Shown here one piece after another: positions 43,495 through 52,543 of a stretch of 54,179 nucleotides of DNA. Within the stretch, counting starts at the first letter, position 1; every line of letters starts with the position of its first letter. The DNA is taken from NCBI GenBank assembly GCA_937900045.1, contig CALCEB010000274.1, forward strand, positions 1 to 54,179, written 5' to 3'. The translations under genes were made by a program, and so were the position numbers. This DNA comes from an uncultured Acidobacteriota bacterium (lineage in GTDB: Bacteria; Acidobacteriota; Terriglobia; UBA7540). Under the pieces are notes generated by a model that had not been told where the DNA came from, did not search any database, and saw only the letters and a list, made by a program, of their open reading frames with translations.

Positions 43495-45699
43495 ATGGTC
43501 ATGCCGCCCGAAACAAATTTCGATGAGCGCGCAGAATCGCCGCCGAGCCGCATTTCCACTCGAAAGGCATGGACAATCCTGCTGTTTGCAGCCTGTTTCT
43601 TGGCAATGACTTCTAAGGACGTGCTGCCCCCCATCCCGCCCACTCCCAAGAAACCCGTGATCGATGTCTACCACGGAGTGAAGGTTGAGGACGATTACCA
43701 GTGGCTTGAAAACTGGAATGACCCGGCGGTGCGTTCTTGGAGCGATGCTGAGAACGCGCGAGCTCGCGCCTTTCTGGATGCGCTGCCCGCGCGCCAGCAG
43801 ATTTTCAACCGGCTGAAAGCCCTTTATGACCAGACTTCGGCAAGCTATTCCCGGCTTGAGGATCGCCACAGCATTCTGTTTGCAATCAAGTCGCAGCCAC
43901 CTCAGCAACAGCCATTTCTAATTACGCTCAACTCCGAGGCCGATCCGCAGTCCGAACACGGGGTGGTGGACCCGAACCTGATTGATCCCACGGGAGGCAC
44001 TGCCATCGACTTTTATGTCCCATCTCCTGATGGCAGGCATGTTGCTGTCTCCATGTCCCAAGGCGGAAGCGAAAGCGGCACGGTGCGCGTCTACGATGTT
44101 CGAACCGGAAAGCCTCTTACCGATGTGATCCCGCGAGTCAACGGCGGCACGGCCGGTGGCAGCGTCGCCTGGAACGGCGACGGCTCCGGGTTCTACTACA
44201 CGCGCTATCCGCACCCGGGAGAGCGGCCCGCAGCGGACCTCGACTTTTACCAGCGGGTTTACTTTCACAAGCTGGGCACGCCCATAAGTTCGGACACCTA
44301 TTCGCTGGGTAAAGACTTCCCGCGCATCGCGGAGATTTATCTTCAAACATCTCCGGATGGTCATTACGTTCTGGCGACGGTTGCTAACGGAGACGGCGGC
44401 CAATTTGCTCACTACATAATTGGACCCCGTGGGAAGTGGATTGAAATTACCCAATTCAATGACGGCATCACCCGCGCGGTGTTCAGCAAGGACCAGGCCA
44501 TCTACTTTGTTTCACAAAACAATGCGCCGCGCGGCAAAATCCTGCGCATGCCTCTCGATCATCCGGCTCTGGCGCATGCCACGACTATTGTTCCCGAAAG
44601 CGAGGAAGCGATTGAGTCCTGTGTGCCAACCGCTCATTACCTTTATGTGGTGGACGTCTGGGGCGGGCCGTCGGACGTCCGGGTGTTCGATTTACAGGGA
44701 CGCGAGCGGGGGAACATTCCGCTCGAGCCGGTCTCGTCAGTCCGGGACCTGGTGGCGCTGAGCGGTGATGAGGTTCTCTTCCAGAATGAGTCCTTCGTCA
44801 GTCCACCCGCTTGGTTCCGCTATGACCCTTTTCTCCGCAAGGTCACGCGCACAGGGCTTTCCGTCAAGCCCGCGGCCGACTTCAGTGATGCGGAAGTGGT
44901 GCGGGTCTTCGCAACCTCCAAGGATGGCGCCAAGATCCCGATGAGCATCATCCGGCGCAAGGGAATCAAGCTAGACGGCCACAATCCCACGCTGCTCACC
45001 GGTTATGGCGGATTTGACATCAGCCTCTCACCGGCTTATAACCTCAACGCGCGTGTCTGGCTGGACCAGGGAGGCGTCTGGGCGGTAGCCAATCTGCGGG
45101 GCGGGGGCGAATACGGCGAAGACTGGCACAAGGCCGGCGCGCTCACCCGCAAGTAAAATGTCTTTGACGATTTTGCGGCTTGCGCCGAATACTTGATCCA
45201 GGCCGGCTACACGAGTCCATCTCAATTTGCCATCATGGGAGGCAGCAACGGCGGGTTGCTGATGGGCGCCGAGCTCACACAGCATCCCAAATTGTTCCGC
45301 GCCATAGTTTCTTTTGTCGGCATTTATGATATGTTGCGCCATGAGTTGAGCCCCAACGCCGTCTTCAACGTCACTGAGTATGGCTCCGTCAAAGACCCGG
45401 CAGAGTTCAAGGCCCTTTATGTCTACTCGCCTTATCATCACGTCGTGGATGGCGTTGCCTATCCGGCCGTTCTCATGATGACTGGAGCCAATGACCCTCG
45501 CGTGAATCCGATGCAGTCCCGCAAGATGACGGCGCGCCTGCAAGCGGTTTCGAGTTCCGGATTGCCGGTCCTACTGCGAACAAGTTCCAACGCAGGCCAT
45601 GGCGTGGGCAGTTCGATGAACCAGCGCTTGGAGCAAGCCACGGACATGTTCGCGTTTCTCTTCAAAGAATTAGGAGTGCAGGTGAAGCCATTCCCGTAA
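43495..45699 (+). pseudogene. Prolyl oligopeptidase family protein, split by one in-frame stop
   Basis: The full frame of 735 codons reads as a prolyl oligopeptidase (S9A): hydrophobic N-terminus, DVYHGVKVEDDYQWLE opening, beta-propeller, then alpha/beta hydrolase. A TAA at codon 554 (45154-45156) interrupts it between GEDWHKAGALTRK and NVFDDFAACAEYL. Homologues have Lys-Gln there, so CAA to TAA is the simplest change. The whole catalytic triad lies after the stop: Ser584 (GGSNGGLL), Asp667 (NDPRVNP), His702 (NAGHG). No frameshift or other damage was seen, so the event is recent, a sequencing error, or read through. As written the gene cannot make active enzyme. Confidence 0.85.
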
Positions 45700-45725
45700 G
45701 CCGCTTGAATTAGGGTGACCCCGGC

Positions 45726-46595
45726 CTACTGCTTTCGCGAAATTACGACACGAGGAATTCCGGCAAGGTCGGGACGGATTTCGACTGAGTCCCAGCCCTC
45801 CCCCAACAACCCGGCAATCGTTTCGGCCATGCTGAAACCGACCTCCACAATCAAGCGCCCACCTTTCTTCAACACCGCATGAGCTTGAGGAATCAGCTGG
45901 CGGTAGATTTCATCATTAGTGGCGAATCCGCCCAGAGCCAAGCGCGGCTCGAAATCCCGAACTTCGCGTTGCAAGCCAGCAATCTCATCCTGGCTAACGT
46001 AGGGAGGATTCGACACCACAAAATCGAAACCCTGGTTAGCGCCTGCGTCGAAGCACTCCAACACATTGCACTGAACGAATGCGATGGAACGGAGCAGCGC
46101 CAGCCTGTTTGCATTTCTCGCCGCCACGGCGAGGGCCGGCCGCGAAAGATCGGTCGCGAAGATACGAGCACGGGGAAATTCGGTGGCGAGGGCAAGCGCG
46201 ATACAGCCGGAGCCCGTTCCAACATCAACGATCTGGATTTGATCCCCCCGCCGCGTCTGCGGATTTCCTCCAACCAGGCCAATGACCGTTTCCACTAGCA
46301 TTTCCGTCTCCGGCCGGGGGATCAGGACGTCCGGATTCACTTCGAAGTCGAGTCCCCAGAATTCCTGATGGCCCGTGATGTACTGAACGGGTTTGCCTGC
46401 GGCGCGCTCGCGGATCAATTCCATGTAGCGGCGTTCAAGTTCAGGTGGAATTTCAATTTCAAGATTGGTATAGAGGGCGGCTCGGTCAATGCCCAGGACG
46501 TGCATCAACAACAGTTCTGTGGCGAGCTGGGCCGAGGGAACGGAATTCTCCTCCAGGATGCGCAGGCCGGCCTGGAGGACCTTACGACGTTGCAT
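45726..46595 (-). CDS. prmC: Peptide chain release factor glutamine methyltransferase
   Basis: About 289 residues from the ATG at 46595. It methylates the Gln of the GGQ motif in release factors 1 and 2, using S-adenosylmethionine. The signatures are clear: VDVGTGSGCIALALA (cofactor site) and VVSNPPYVSQDE (the NPPY active-site loop). The N-terminal helical domain binds the release factor. The start lies inside the end of prfA (14-base overlap), so the two are translationally coupled; enzyme and substrate are thus made together. The frame extends to 46679 but would overlap prfA by nearly 100 bases. Confidence 0.95.
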   Translation of the reverse strand: MQRRKVLQAGLRILEENSVPSAQLATELLLMHVLGIDRAALYTNLEIEIPPELERRYMELIRERAAGKPVQYITGHQEFWGLDFEVNPDVLIPRPETEMLVETVIGLVGGNPQTRRGDQIQIVDVGTGSGCIALALATEFPRARIFATDLSRPALAVAARNANRLALLRSIAFVQCNVLECFDAGANQGFDFVVSNPPYVSQDEIAGLQREVRDFEPRLALGGFATNDEIYRQLIPQAHAVLKKGGRLIVEVGFSMAETIAGLLGEGWDSVEIRPDLAGIPRVVISRKQ

Positions 46596-47703
46596 CGGCC
46601 AGGCGCAGGTTTTTCTCACCGGACTCGACGGAGGGCTGGCGCAGCCTCTCGGCTTGATAGTAAGAGACGAGGGCTTCAATCATTTCATCCAGCTTGCCGT
46701 CCATGACCTTTTCAAGCTGATGAAGGCTGAGACCAATGCGATGGTCGGTGACGCGGTCCTGCGGAAAGTTGTAAGTGCGGATCTTCTCGCTGCGGTCGCC
46801 GGAGCCAATCATGGAGCGCCGCTCCTCGGTGATTTGCTTCTGTTGCTCCTGCAGTTTCACTTCATAGAGGCGCGAGCGCAGCACGCGCATGGCCTTGGCG
46901 CGGTTTTTGATCTGCGATTTTTCGTCCTGGCAGGAGACCACCATGCCGGAAGGAAGATGCGTGATGCGAACCGCGGAATAAGTGGTGTTGACGGACTGGC
47001 CGCCCGGGCCCGAGGAACAGAAAGTATCAATACGAATATCCTTCGGGTCGATCTCAATCTCCACCTCGTCGGCTTCTGGCAACACCGCCACTGTCACCGC
47101 AGAAGTGTGAATGCGGCCTTGCTGCTCCGTCGCGGGCACGCGCTGCACGCGATGCACGCCACTCTCGTACTTCATGCGGCTGTACACTCTCCGCCCCTCG
47201 ATCCCGGCGATGACTTCCTTCAAGCCACCCACCGCCGAAAGGCTGGTAGAGAGCACTTCCACCTTCCAGCCCTGCGTCTCCGCGTATCGCAAGTACATGC
47301 GGAAGATTTCCTGGGCGAAGAGCGTCGCCTCATCGCCGCCGGTCCCGGCGCGAATCTCCAGCACCACGTTCTTTTCGTCGTTCGGATCGCGCGGCAACAG
47401 CAGGATCTTCAACTCGGCCTCGATCTCCGCCAGGCGTGATTCGAGATTGGCCTGGTCTTCTTCGGCCATCGCCTTCATTTCCGGATCGGAGGCGGACTCG
47501 GTCAATAGCGCCTTCGTGTCTTCCAGATTCTTGCGTAGTGACGACCACTCATGGTACTTCTCCGCCACCTCGCGCAACTCGGCGTGGGCCTTCGCCGTCT
47601 TCTGGTAAAACGCCGCGTCGGCCATCGTCTTCGGATCGCTTAGTTGAGCGGTCAGCGCTTCGTATTTCTTTTCGACTTCAGAAAGTTGATCGAGAAATTG
47701 CAT
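46582..47703 (-). CDS. prfA: Peptide chain release factor 1
   Basis: 373 residues, slightly longer than usual. It reads the stop codons UAA and UAG and frees the finished protein from the ribosome. The codon-recognition tripeptide PAT (residues 190-192) marks it as factor 1, and the catalytic GGQ sits at 234-236 in SGPGGQSVNTTYSAV. It is preceded 33 bases upstream by the HEPN partner gene and overlaps prmC downstream. The ribosome site is weak, which fits coupling to the upstream genes. Confidence 0.97.
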   Translation of the reverse strand: MQFLDQLSEVEKKYEALTAQLSDPKTMADAAFYQKTAKAHAELREVAEKYHEWSSLRKNLEDTKALLTESASDPEMKAMAEEDQANLESRLAEIEAELKILLLPRDPNDEKNVVLEIRAGTGGDEATLFAQEIFRMYLRYAETQGWKVEVLSTSLSAVGGLKEVIAGIEGRRVYSRMKYESGVHRVQRVPATEQQGRIHTSAVTVAVLPEADEVEIEIDPKDIRIDTFCSSGPGGQSVNTTYSAVRITHLPSGMVVSCQDEKSQIKNRAKAMRVLRSRLYEVKLQEQQKQITEERRSMIGSGDRSEKIRTYNFPQDRVTDHRIGLSLHQLEKVMDGKLDEMIEALVSYYQAERLRQPSVESGEKNLRLADATS

Positions 47704-47736
47704 AAATCATGAGCCGTGAAAAGCGCGCCTAAGCCC

Positions 47737-48150
47737 TCACCCATTCAGATCCGGATTCCATCGGTAAAGATAGAAATCCTCATCCAACCATCGGCCTGCT
47801 CCGCGAACACCCAGCCGGCTTCCCCCCTCACCTTCGAGGGTTCTTCGGAGATCCCGAAATTGCGACCAGGAAGGACTCATGACGGAAATGTCGCCAAGGC
47901 CAAAATGGACCGAGTCACCCAACTCATCGACAGCATTCCTGATGTATCCATAGGTCTTCAGAGGCCCTTCTTGACCTACGAAGGGGGACACAATCACAAG
48001 CCTCAGCAGCCCTTCTTCATCGATGTAGCGCAAGAACGCAGCGGAAATGGGGAAGCTCTTCTCTTCAAGCTTCCTTAGCAGCCTTTCCCCTTCTTCGACC
48101 AGATCCCCTGGCCGCCCCGTGTTATCCGTCACCAATATGCTTTTATGCAT
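47737..48150 (-). CDS. Uncharacterised partner of a HEPN protein
   Basis: About 137 residues from the ATG at 48150, with GAGGAG 7-8 bases upstream. No known domain was recognised. The frame has a helical start (LVEEGERLLRKLEEKSFPISAAF), a strand-rich middle (LLRLVIVSPFVGQEGPLKTYGYI) and a charged end. From memory, similar proteins with a phrase like FPVTAAFW...LVIASPLV sit beside HEPN genes in other bacteria, but I cannot check this. Its first 22 bases overlap the end of the HEPN gene, so the two are coupled. Length and context suit a toxin-antitoxin or stress module, but the role is open. Confidence 0.7.
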   Translation of the reverse strand: MHKSILVTDNTGRPGDLVEEGERLLRKLEEKSFPISAAFLRYIDEEGLLRLVIVSPFVGQEGPLKTYGYIRNAVDELGDSVHFGLGDISVMSPSWSQFRDLRRTLEGEGGSRLGVRGAGRWLDEDFYLYRWNPDLNG

Positions 48151-48530
48151 TTCACGACTCCTCGGACGGCCTTCAGCATGTCCTCTGCCGCCTTTTGATC
48201 TTGAGTATCGTAGCGGCTGTGTTCGGACCATTCCTTCACAGTATCCCATTGATCTGCAAACGACGAGTCCGTCTTTGATGTATCTTCAAAGGCTTTCTTA
48301 AGCTCCGCCAAGTCGAGAAGGTTTTGCAAGCTATGGATGTACAAACTCTGCTTCGGCGGAAAATATCCTTCCAGAAGACTCACAATCCGCGCCTTCAATG
48401 CGCACTCGACGGCATACCCCGCCAGGTAATAGGCCGCGTCGTATCTGCCGTTCTTGAGTAACACCTCCGCATCCTCCATGCGGTCCTCAGATAGCTTCCG
48501 CAATTCAACTCTGCTCTTTCCCCGCTCCAT
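48129..48530 (-). CDS. HEPN domain protein
   Basis: 133 residues. It matches the pfam HEPN (higher eukaryote and prokaryote nucleotide-binding) helical pattern: SRVELRKLSEDRMEDAEVL, YDAAYYLAGYAVECALKAR, then YIHSLQNLLDLA. The RxxxxH active-site motif of HEPN ribonucleases is not visible, so it is unlikely to be a nuclease of the usual kind; the His in YIHSL is the conserved one of the family. Its ATG shares a base with the DUF1385 stop (TGATG), and its end overlaps the partner gene. HEPN proteins are typical of toxin-antitoxin and defence pairs, normally with a nucleotidyltransferase, which is absent here. Confidence 0.85.
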   Translation of the reverse strand: MERGKSRVELRKLSEDRMEDAEVLLKNGRYDAAYYLAGYAVECALKARIVSLLEGYFPPKQSLYIHSLQNLLDLAELKKAFEDTSKTDSSFADQWDTVKEWSEHSRYDTQDQKAAEDMLKAVRGVVKCIKAYW

Positions 48531-49546
48531 CAGGCAACCACCAGCTCCCCGCCACGGCTCCGTTCCAGTTCCATGGCGGTATCCAGCGCGCGAATGGCGG
48601 TTTCGAGCTGGCTGTCATCCGGCTCGCGTGTGGTCACGCGTTGCAGCCACAAGCCGGGCGCCGCGGCGGCCCGCCAGATCCACCCTTTGGACTTTGCGGC
48701 GTAGCGAATGAACTCGTAAGAAATGCCGGCGATGACTGGCAGCAGCAGAATGCGGCTCCAGAATCGGGCGGCAAAGGAATGGAATGGCAAAAACAGATAG
48801 ACAATCAAGGCAATCACCATCACCACCAGCAGGAAGCTGGTCCCGCAGCGGGGATGGAAGCGGGTTGAGTTGCGAGCGTCCGTCAATTCCGTCCTTCCCG
48901 TTTTCTCAAATGCCCAAACCACCTTGTGCTCGGCGCCGTGGTACTCAAAAACCCGCTGAATCTCTTTGGAGCGCGAAAGCAGATAGAGGAAGGCCAGGAA
49001 CAGCACAATGCGGATGATCCCGTCGAGCAGATTGAACATAATCATGCTGCCGAAAATCGTGAAATGTTTTTGGGCCCGGGTGGCAAGATAAAGCGGAACC
49101 AACTTATAAAACACAATGAAGAATCCGAGGGAAAGAATCAGATTCAGCGCCAGCAGGCCGTTGCCCAGGTCCGCCTTCTTCCCTTCCTTCTTGGCCGCTT
49201 CAATGCTTGGGCCCTCTTCCGCCAAGGCTTCCTGCGCCGAAAATCGCAGCGCCCGGATGCCCAGTACCATCGCTTGGCCCAGCGTTCCCAGACCGCGCAG
49301 CACGGGCCACTTCAACCAAGCGTGCTTTTCAGACGGACGGTCCAGGAAGCCTTGGGTTACCGCTAGGGACCCGTCGGGCTTGCGAACCGCGACTGCGTAG
49401 GAGTGTGGTGACCGCATCATCACCCCTTCGATCACGGCCTGCCCGCCCACCAGCACTTCCTCCGGTCCTTGCAGGAACGGCAATGCGGCTAACCGGACCG
49501 ACCTTCGAAGCGCGGAGCGGCCCAATTTCAGAATTTGATTCAACAT
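48530..49546 (-). CDS. DUF1385 membrane protein (YqhQ-like)
   Basis: About 338 residues from the ATG at 49546 (the frame is open to 49576). The family signature VGGQAVIEGVMMRSP is near residue 33, followed by four or five membrane helices (LNLILSLGFFIVFY, LDGIIRIVLFLAFLYLL, SFLLVVMVIALIVYLFLP, ILLLPVIAGISYEFI). The role is unknown; in many bacteria it lies next to rpmE and prfA. It is the first gene of the DUF1385-HEPN-partner-prfA-prmC block, ending in TGATG with the next gene. Confidence 0.92.
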   Translation of the reverse strand: MLNQILKLGRSALRRSVRLAALPFLQGPEEVLVGGQAVIEGVMMRSPHSYAVAVRKPDGSLAVTQGFLDRPSEKHAWLKWPVLRGLGTLGQAMVLGIRALRFSAQEALAEEGPSIEAAKKEGKKADLGNGLLALNLILSLGFFIVFYKLVPLYLATRAQKHFTIFGSMIMFNLLDGIIRIVLFLAFLYLLSRSKEIQRVFEYHGAEHKVVWAFEKTGRTELTDARNSTRFHPRCGTSFLLVVMVIALIVYLFLPFHSFAARFWSRILLLPVIAGISYEFIRYAAKSKGWIWRAAAAPGLWLQRVTTREPDDSQLETAIRALDTAMELERSRGGELVVA

Positions 49547-50032
49547 CGGTTTGAACCTGATTTGTGCAAAAAGCAATCCAAACGGGATTCCTTGCTATTA
49601 CTCAATCTAATTCGATGTCACAAAAGGAAAATGGCTCTTCTGGATCTTTGCGAGGACTGGCACGGACACTGCGAGTCTCCGATCCCGGATCGTCAGGCGC
49701 GCCAAGCCCAGATTAATCTTGGAAAATTCGTTTCCTCAAACCTCGGGGCCTTCTCCGGCTCGCTCCTAATGACGATCCATTCCATCCAGTATTTTCAATG
49801 ACATGCCTGGCTCACTCTGGCGTTTTTAATGTTTACGCTTTCTGCGTGCTCCGTTTTAGTGGTTTCAACCCTTAAAATGGATTCCCGCCTTAACGGTAAG
49901 CCAGGCAATGCATGGCTCGCGCTATCTTGGACAAAAGTCTGCTCCATCGATGAATCAACCCCACACGGCTAGAGAGCATGGCATGACTCATTTGTCCCGA
50001 TCTCTCACTCAAGCCTGGAAAGAATATATACT
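49547..50032. other. Intergenic region upstream of the DUF1385 operon
   Basis: Nearly 500 bases before the palindromes at 50.03 kb, with no supported gene. It should hold the minus-strand promoter of the DUF1385-prfA operon; none was recognised with confidence. Frames such as 49535-49801 lack ribosome sites and family matches. Confidence 0.4.
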
Positions 50033-50063
50033 AAATAGTACACTATTTGTTTGACCCGGTCAA
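50033..50063. promoter_or_regulatory. Two adjacent perfect palindromes, possible operator
   Basis: AAATAGT-AC-ACTATTT (50033-50048) is followed 2 bases later by TTGACC-C-GGTCAA (50051-50063). The first is AT-rich and preceded by ATATATACT, like operators of PadR-type repressors as I recall. The second overlaps a possible -35 (TTGACC, 50051-50056) with TATTCC 16 bases on (50073-50078), reading toward the gene at 50320. No regulator gene is adjacent. Confidence 0.45.
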
Positions 50064-50319
50064 GCCTATTCCTATTCCTGTTTCTGCCTCTCACTCCAAA
50101 CCCGGAATACATAGGAAAACGGGTCGGTCTTCGCGCACTTCCCGCGCTTGGAGTGAGAATAACCGCTTCGGTCTGCCGCTGTCAAACAAGGGTGGCTGCG
50201 GGTAGAGGGTTGGAATGACGGGACATTTTGGGACTGAAGGGCAACAGCTATTACGGGTCAGGCCCGAAGCTTTCGCCTGTGACCTGTTAAGATGGTGACA
50301 GATGAAGGAGGCATCCGTC

Positions 50320-50847
50320 ATGAGCAGGATGAGAGTAACCGCAGAGACGCAGCGTGCGAGCCGGACAGTCCAATCGTGGTCCCTGCGCTTGGGTGTTATT
50401 GCTGTGATATTTCTTGTTGCACAAGCCGCCACCGCCAAGAAGAACGCGGCGCCACAGTCTGTTCCTGATATGACCGGCAAATATCATTTTCTTTCCCCCG
50501 ATGATGTGGTGGGGATTCTGGAGGAAGAGGGAAAATTGAAGGGTTACGTTGACGTTTACCAGGGCGAAGACGAATCCGACGCCATTCTAAGTTATCAAAT
50601 CAGCATTGGAACCCGCACGGGAAATCAAGTTGAATTCAGGACGAGGAAGATTCACGAAAAGTATTACCGGTTCACGGGAACGGTGGAGCGCGGCAAAGGA
50701 GCGAAGGAAAACGATCCCGACTACCTGCGGCTGGTGGGAGAGCTGACGACCGTGACATCCAATTCAGTGACAGGCAAAAATGACGTTCAGACCCAGCATG
50801 TGATCCTCAAATCGATTGGCAAGAATGAGAATGTGCCGGACGAGTAA
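50320..50847 (+). CDS. Secreted protein of unknown function
   Basis: About 175 residues from the ATG at 50320, with AAGGAGG 9-10 bases upstream (an ATG at 50302 precedes that site). A signal peptide (LGVIAVIFLVAQAATA, about residues 24-39) leads to a mature domain of beta strands: MTGKYHFLSPDDVVGILEEEGKLKGYVDV and YRFTGTVERG, read in parts. The pattern suggests a small beta-barrel or sandwich. No family was recognised. It looks monocistronic, read from the palindrome-bearing region at 50.0 kb. Confidence 0.7.
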   Translation: MSRMRVTAETQRASRTVQSWSLRLGVIAVIFLVAQAATAKKNAAPQSVPDMTGKYHFLSPDDVVGILEEEGKLKGYVDVYQGEDESDAILSYQISIGTRTGNQVEFRTRKIHEKYYRFTGTVERGKGAKENDPDYLRLVGELTTVTSNSVTGKNDVQTQHVILKSIGKNENVPDE

Positions 50848-50947
50848 GAAGCCGTGAAAAATTCTGATCTGTCATGTTGAACTCTCGGATTTACCCAGGG
50901 TAAGCCTGGCGAAACTTCCTGCCTCGTATTGGAGACAAAAACTGAGA

Positions 50948-50966
50948 TCCTTCGCTCCGCGAAGGA
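50948..50966. repeat. Perfect 8-bp hairpin after the 50.3 kb gene
   Basis: TCCTTCGC-TCC-GCGAAGGA forms a perfect stem-loop 100 bases after the stop. The word GAGATCCTTCGC...GGATGAC resembles a repeat I associate with Acidobacteriota intergenic DNA. It may also work as a terminator, though no U-run follows. Confidence 0.45.
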
Positions 50967-51094
50967 TGACCATCGTGGCTGTTTGTTTTCACCCCATTTA
51001 TGGGCTTGGCGCCAACGACGGCTGAAAGAACTCTGCGTTCTGAGGACGCTTTTGCCTTTGGCGAAGATGAAGGAACGGATTCAATAAACCAAAA

Positions 51095-51919
51095 ATGGTG
51101 AACAAACCCAAACATCAAAACCTCACTCACTCATTTCCGGAGATTGAGGGCAAGGTGGCCATCGTCACGGGCGCGGCAGGAGGAATTGGCGCTGCCATTT
51201 CAAAGGCGCTGCTCGACACTGGGGGCAAGGTGGCCTTTGTGGGGCGTAATCTGAAGGCGCTCCGCAAAGTGGCGGCAAACCTTTGCGAAGACCGGGAGCG
51301 AACCCTGGCTATTCGCGCCGATGTCCGCGGCGAACCAGAAATTCGCCAAATGGTAAAGGCGGTGATGCGGCGATTCGGCAAGATCGACCTTCTGGTGAAT
51401 AATGCCGGCGCACGCGGACCCACCGTTCCCATCACCCGCCTGAGCCTCCGCGACTGGCAGGACGTGTTTGACACCAACCTGACCGGAGCCTTCCTGTGCG
51501 CGCGCGAATGCCTGAAGCATATGGTGGAAAGGCGCGAAGGAAGAATCATCAACATATCGTCCGTTGTCGCCCACATGGCCTATCCACTACGCGCTTCTTA
51601 TTCCGCTTCGAAGAGTGGACTGGTCAACCTGACATTGACCTTGGCGCAAGAGATGGGCCCCTTCAACATCCAGGTGAACGCCATCCTGCCCGGGCCGGTG
51701 GCGGTGCCGGCTCTTGAGGATGTCATCGTGGCACGGGCGAAAACTCTCAGCGTGAGCGTGGAGGAGGCGCGGCGGCGCTTCATGCGCCCTTCGGCTCTTG
51801 GCCGTCTGGTGACCCCGGAAGAAATCGGCAGTCTGGTGCTGTTTCTTTCGAGCGAAGGCGCGCGAAACATCACTGGCCAGGCGATTGACATCGGGGGCTA
51901 TGGGTTGTATCCCGGATAA
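51095..51919 (+). CDS. SDR family oxidoreductase
   Basis: 274 residues. A classical short-chain dehydrogenase: cofactor motif TGAAGGIGAAI, NNAG at about residue 104, and the catalytic Ser-Tyr-Lys (NISSVVAH... YSASKSG). The late QAIDIGGYGLYPG closes the fold. It acts on an alcohol or ketone with NAD(P)H; substrate unknown, though 3-oxoacyl-ACP reductase-like members look similar. The ribosome site is weak. A carboxymuconolactone decarboxylase-like gene follows 238 bases later on the same strand and may be functionally related. Confidence 0.92.
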   Translation: MVNKPKHQNLTHSFPEIEGKVAIVTGAAGGIGAAISKALLDTGGKVAFVGRNLKALRKVAANLCEDRERTLAIRADVRGEPEIRQMVKAVMRRFGKIDLLVNNAGARGPTVPITRLSLRDWQDVFDTNLTGAFLCARECLKHMVERREGRIINISSVVAHMAYPLRASYSASKSGLVNLTLTLAQEMGPFNIQVNAILPGPVAVPALEDVIVARAKTLSVSVEEARRRFMRPSALGRLVTPEEIGSLVLFLSSEGARNITGQAIDIGGYGLYPG

Positions 51920-52157
51920 AGTTCTGTCGAGACCGAATTATTCGCGCGCTTCTCCCCGGAGGACGGTTAGGGCACGGATTCAACCTTGCCCTGGAGTTTC
52001 TACATTTCCGGAGTCCGGGAGTTTCAACCAATCCTCCCGTGCTGTCATTCTGACTGAGCGCCTGCATGTAGTAGCACGAGAGCAAGCATTCAATCGCGTC
52101 TTTCGAGCGGCACGACAAGGTTATCTTGGTTAGCGCCCCACAAATAAAAGGGAGGAA

Positions 52158-52532
52158 ATGATGGACAAGGGAATGGATATGCTGCGGCGCATGCTGGGCG
52201 AGGAGAGGTCGGAAGAAGTGAAGATTGCATGGTCCCGCCTTTCGCCGGATTTTGCGGGTATGGTGACAAACTTCCTGGCGTCCGATATCTGGACCCGGCC
52301 GAACCTGGACCTTCGAACGCGAAGCCTTGTCACCGTCGCGGCTCTTACGGCGATGGGGAGACCCAACGCCCTGAAGCTGAATGTGGAGATGGCCCTGAAC
52401 AACGGCGCCAGCAAGGAGGAGGTGCTGGAGACGATTCTACAGATGGCGCCCTACGCCGGATTCCCAGCTTGCTGGGAAGGATTGCTGGTTGCGGACGAGG
52501 TGTTGCGAAAAGTCTCTCGATCCGCGCCCTGA
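52158..52532 (+). CDS. Carboxymuconolactone decarboxylase family protein
   Basis: 124 residues, the length of gamma-carboxymuconolactone decarboxylase (PcaC) proteins. The family core is present: TRSLVTVAALTAMGRPNALK and GASKEEVLETILQMAPYAGFPA, read in parts. The CxxC of AhpD-type peroxidase members is absent, so a redox role is unlikely. True PcaC acts in protocatechuate breakdown, but no other pca genes are nearby. AGGGAGG stands just before two adjacent ATGs (52158 and 52161). It converges with the exonuclease gene. Confidence 0.9.
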   Translation: MMDKGMDMLRRMLGEERSEEVKIAWSRLSPDFAGMVTNFLASDIWTRPNLDLRTRSLVTVAALTAMGRPNALKLNVEMALNNGASKEEVLETILQMAPYAGFPACWEGLLVADEVLRKVSRSAP

Positions 52533-52543
52533 TATTGCTGGAG

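Noticed and set aside
49535..49801. 88-residue plus-strand frame in the gap upstream of DUF1385
   Set aside because: It overlaps the DUF1385 start on the opposite strand, lacks a ribosome site and shows no family match.
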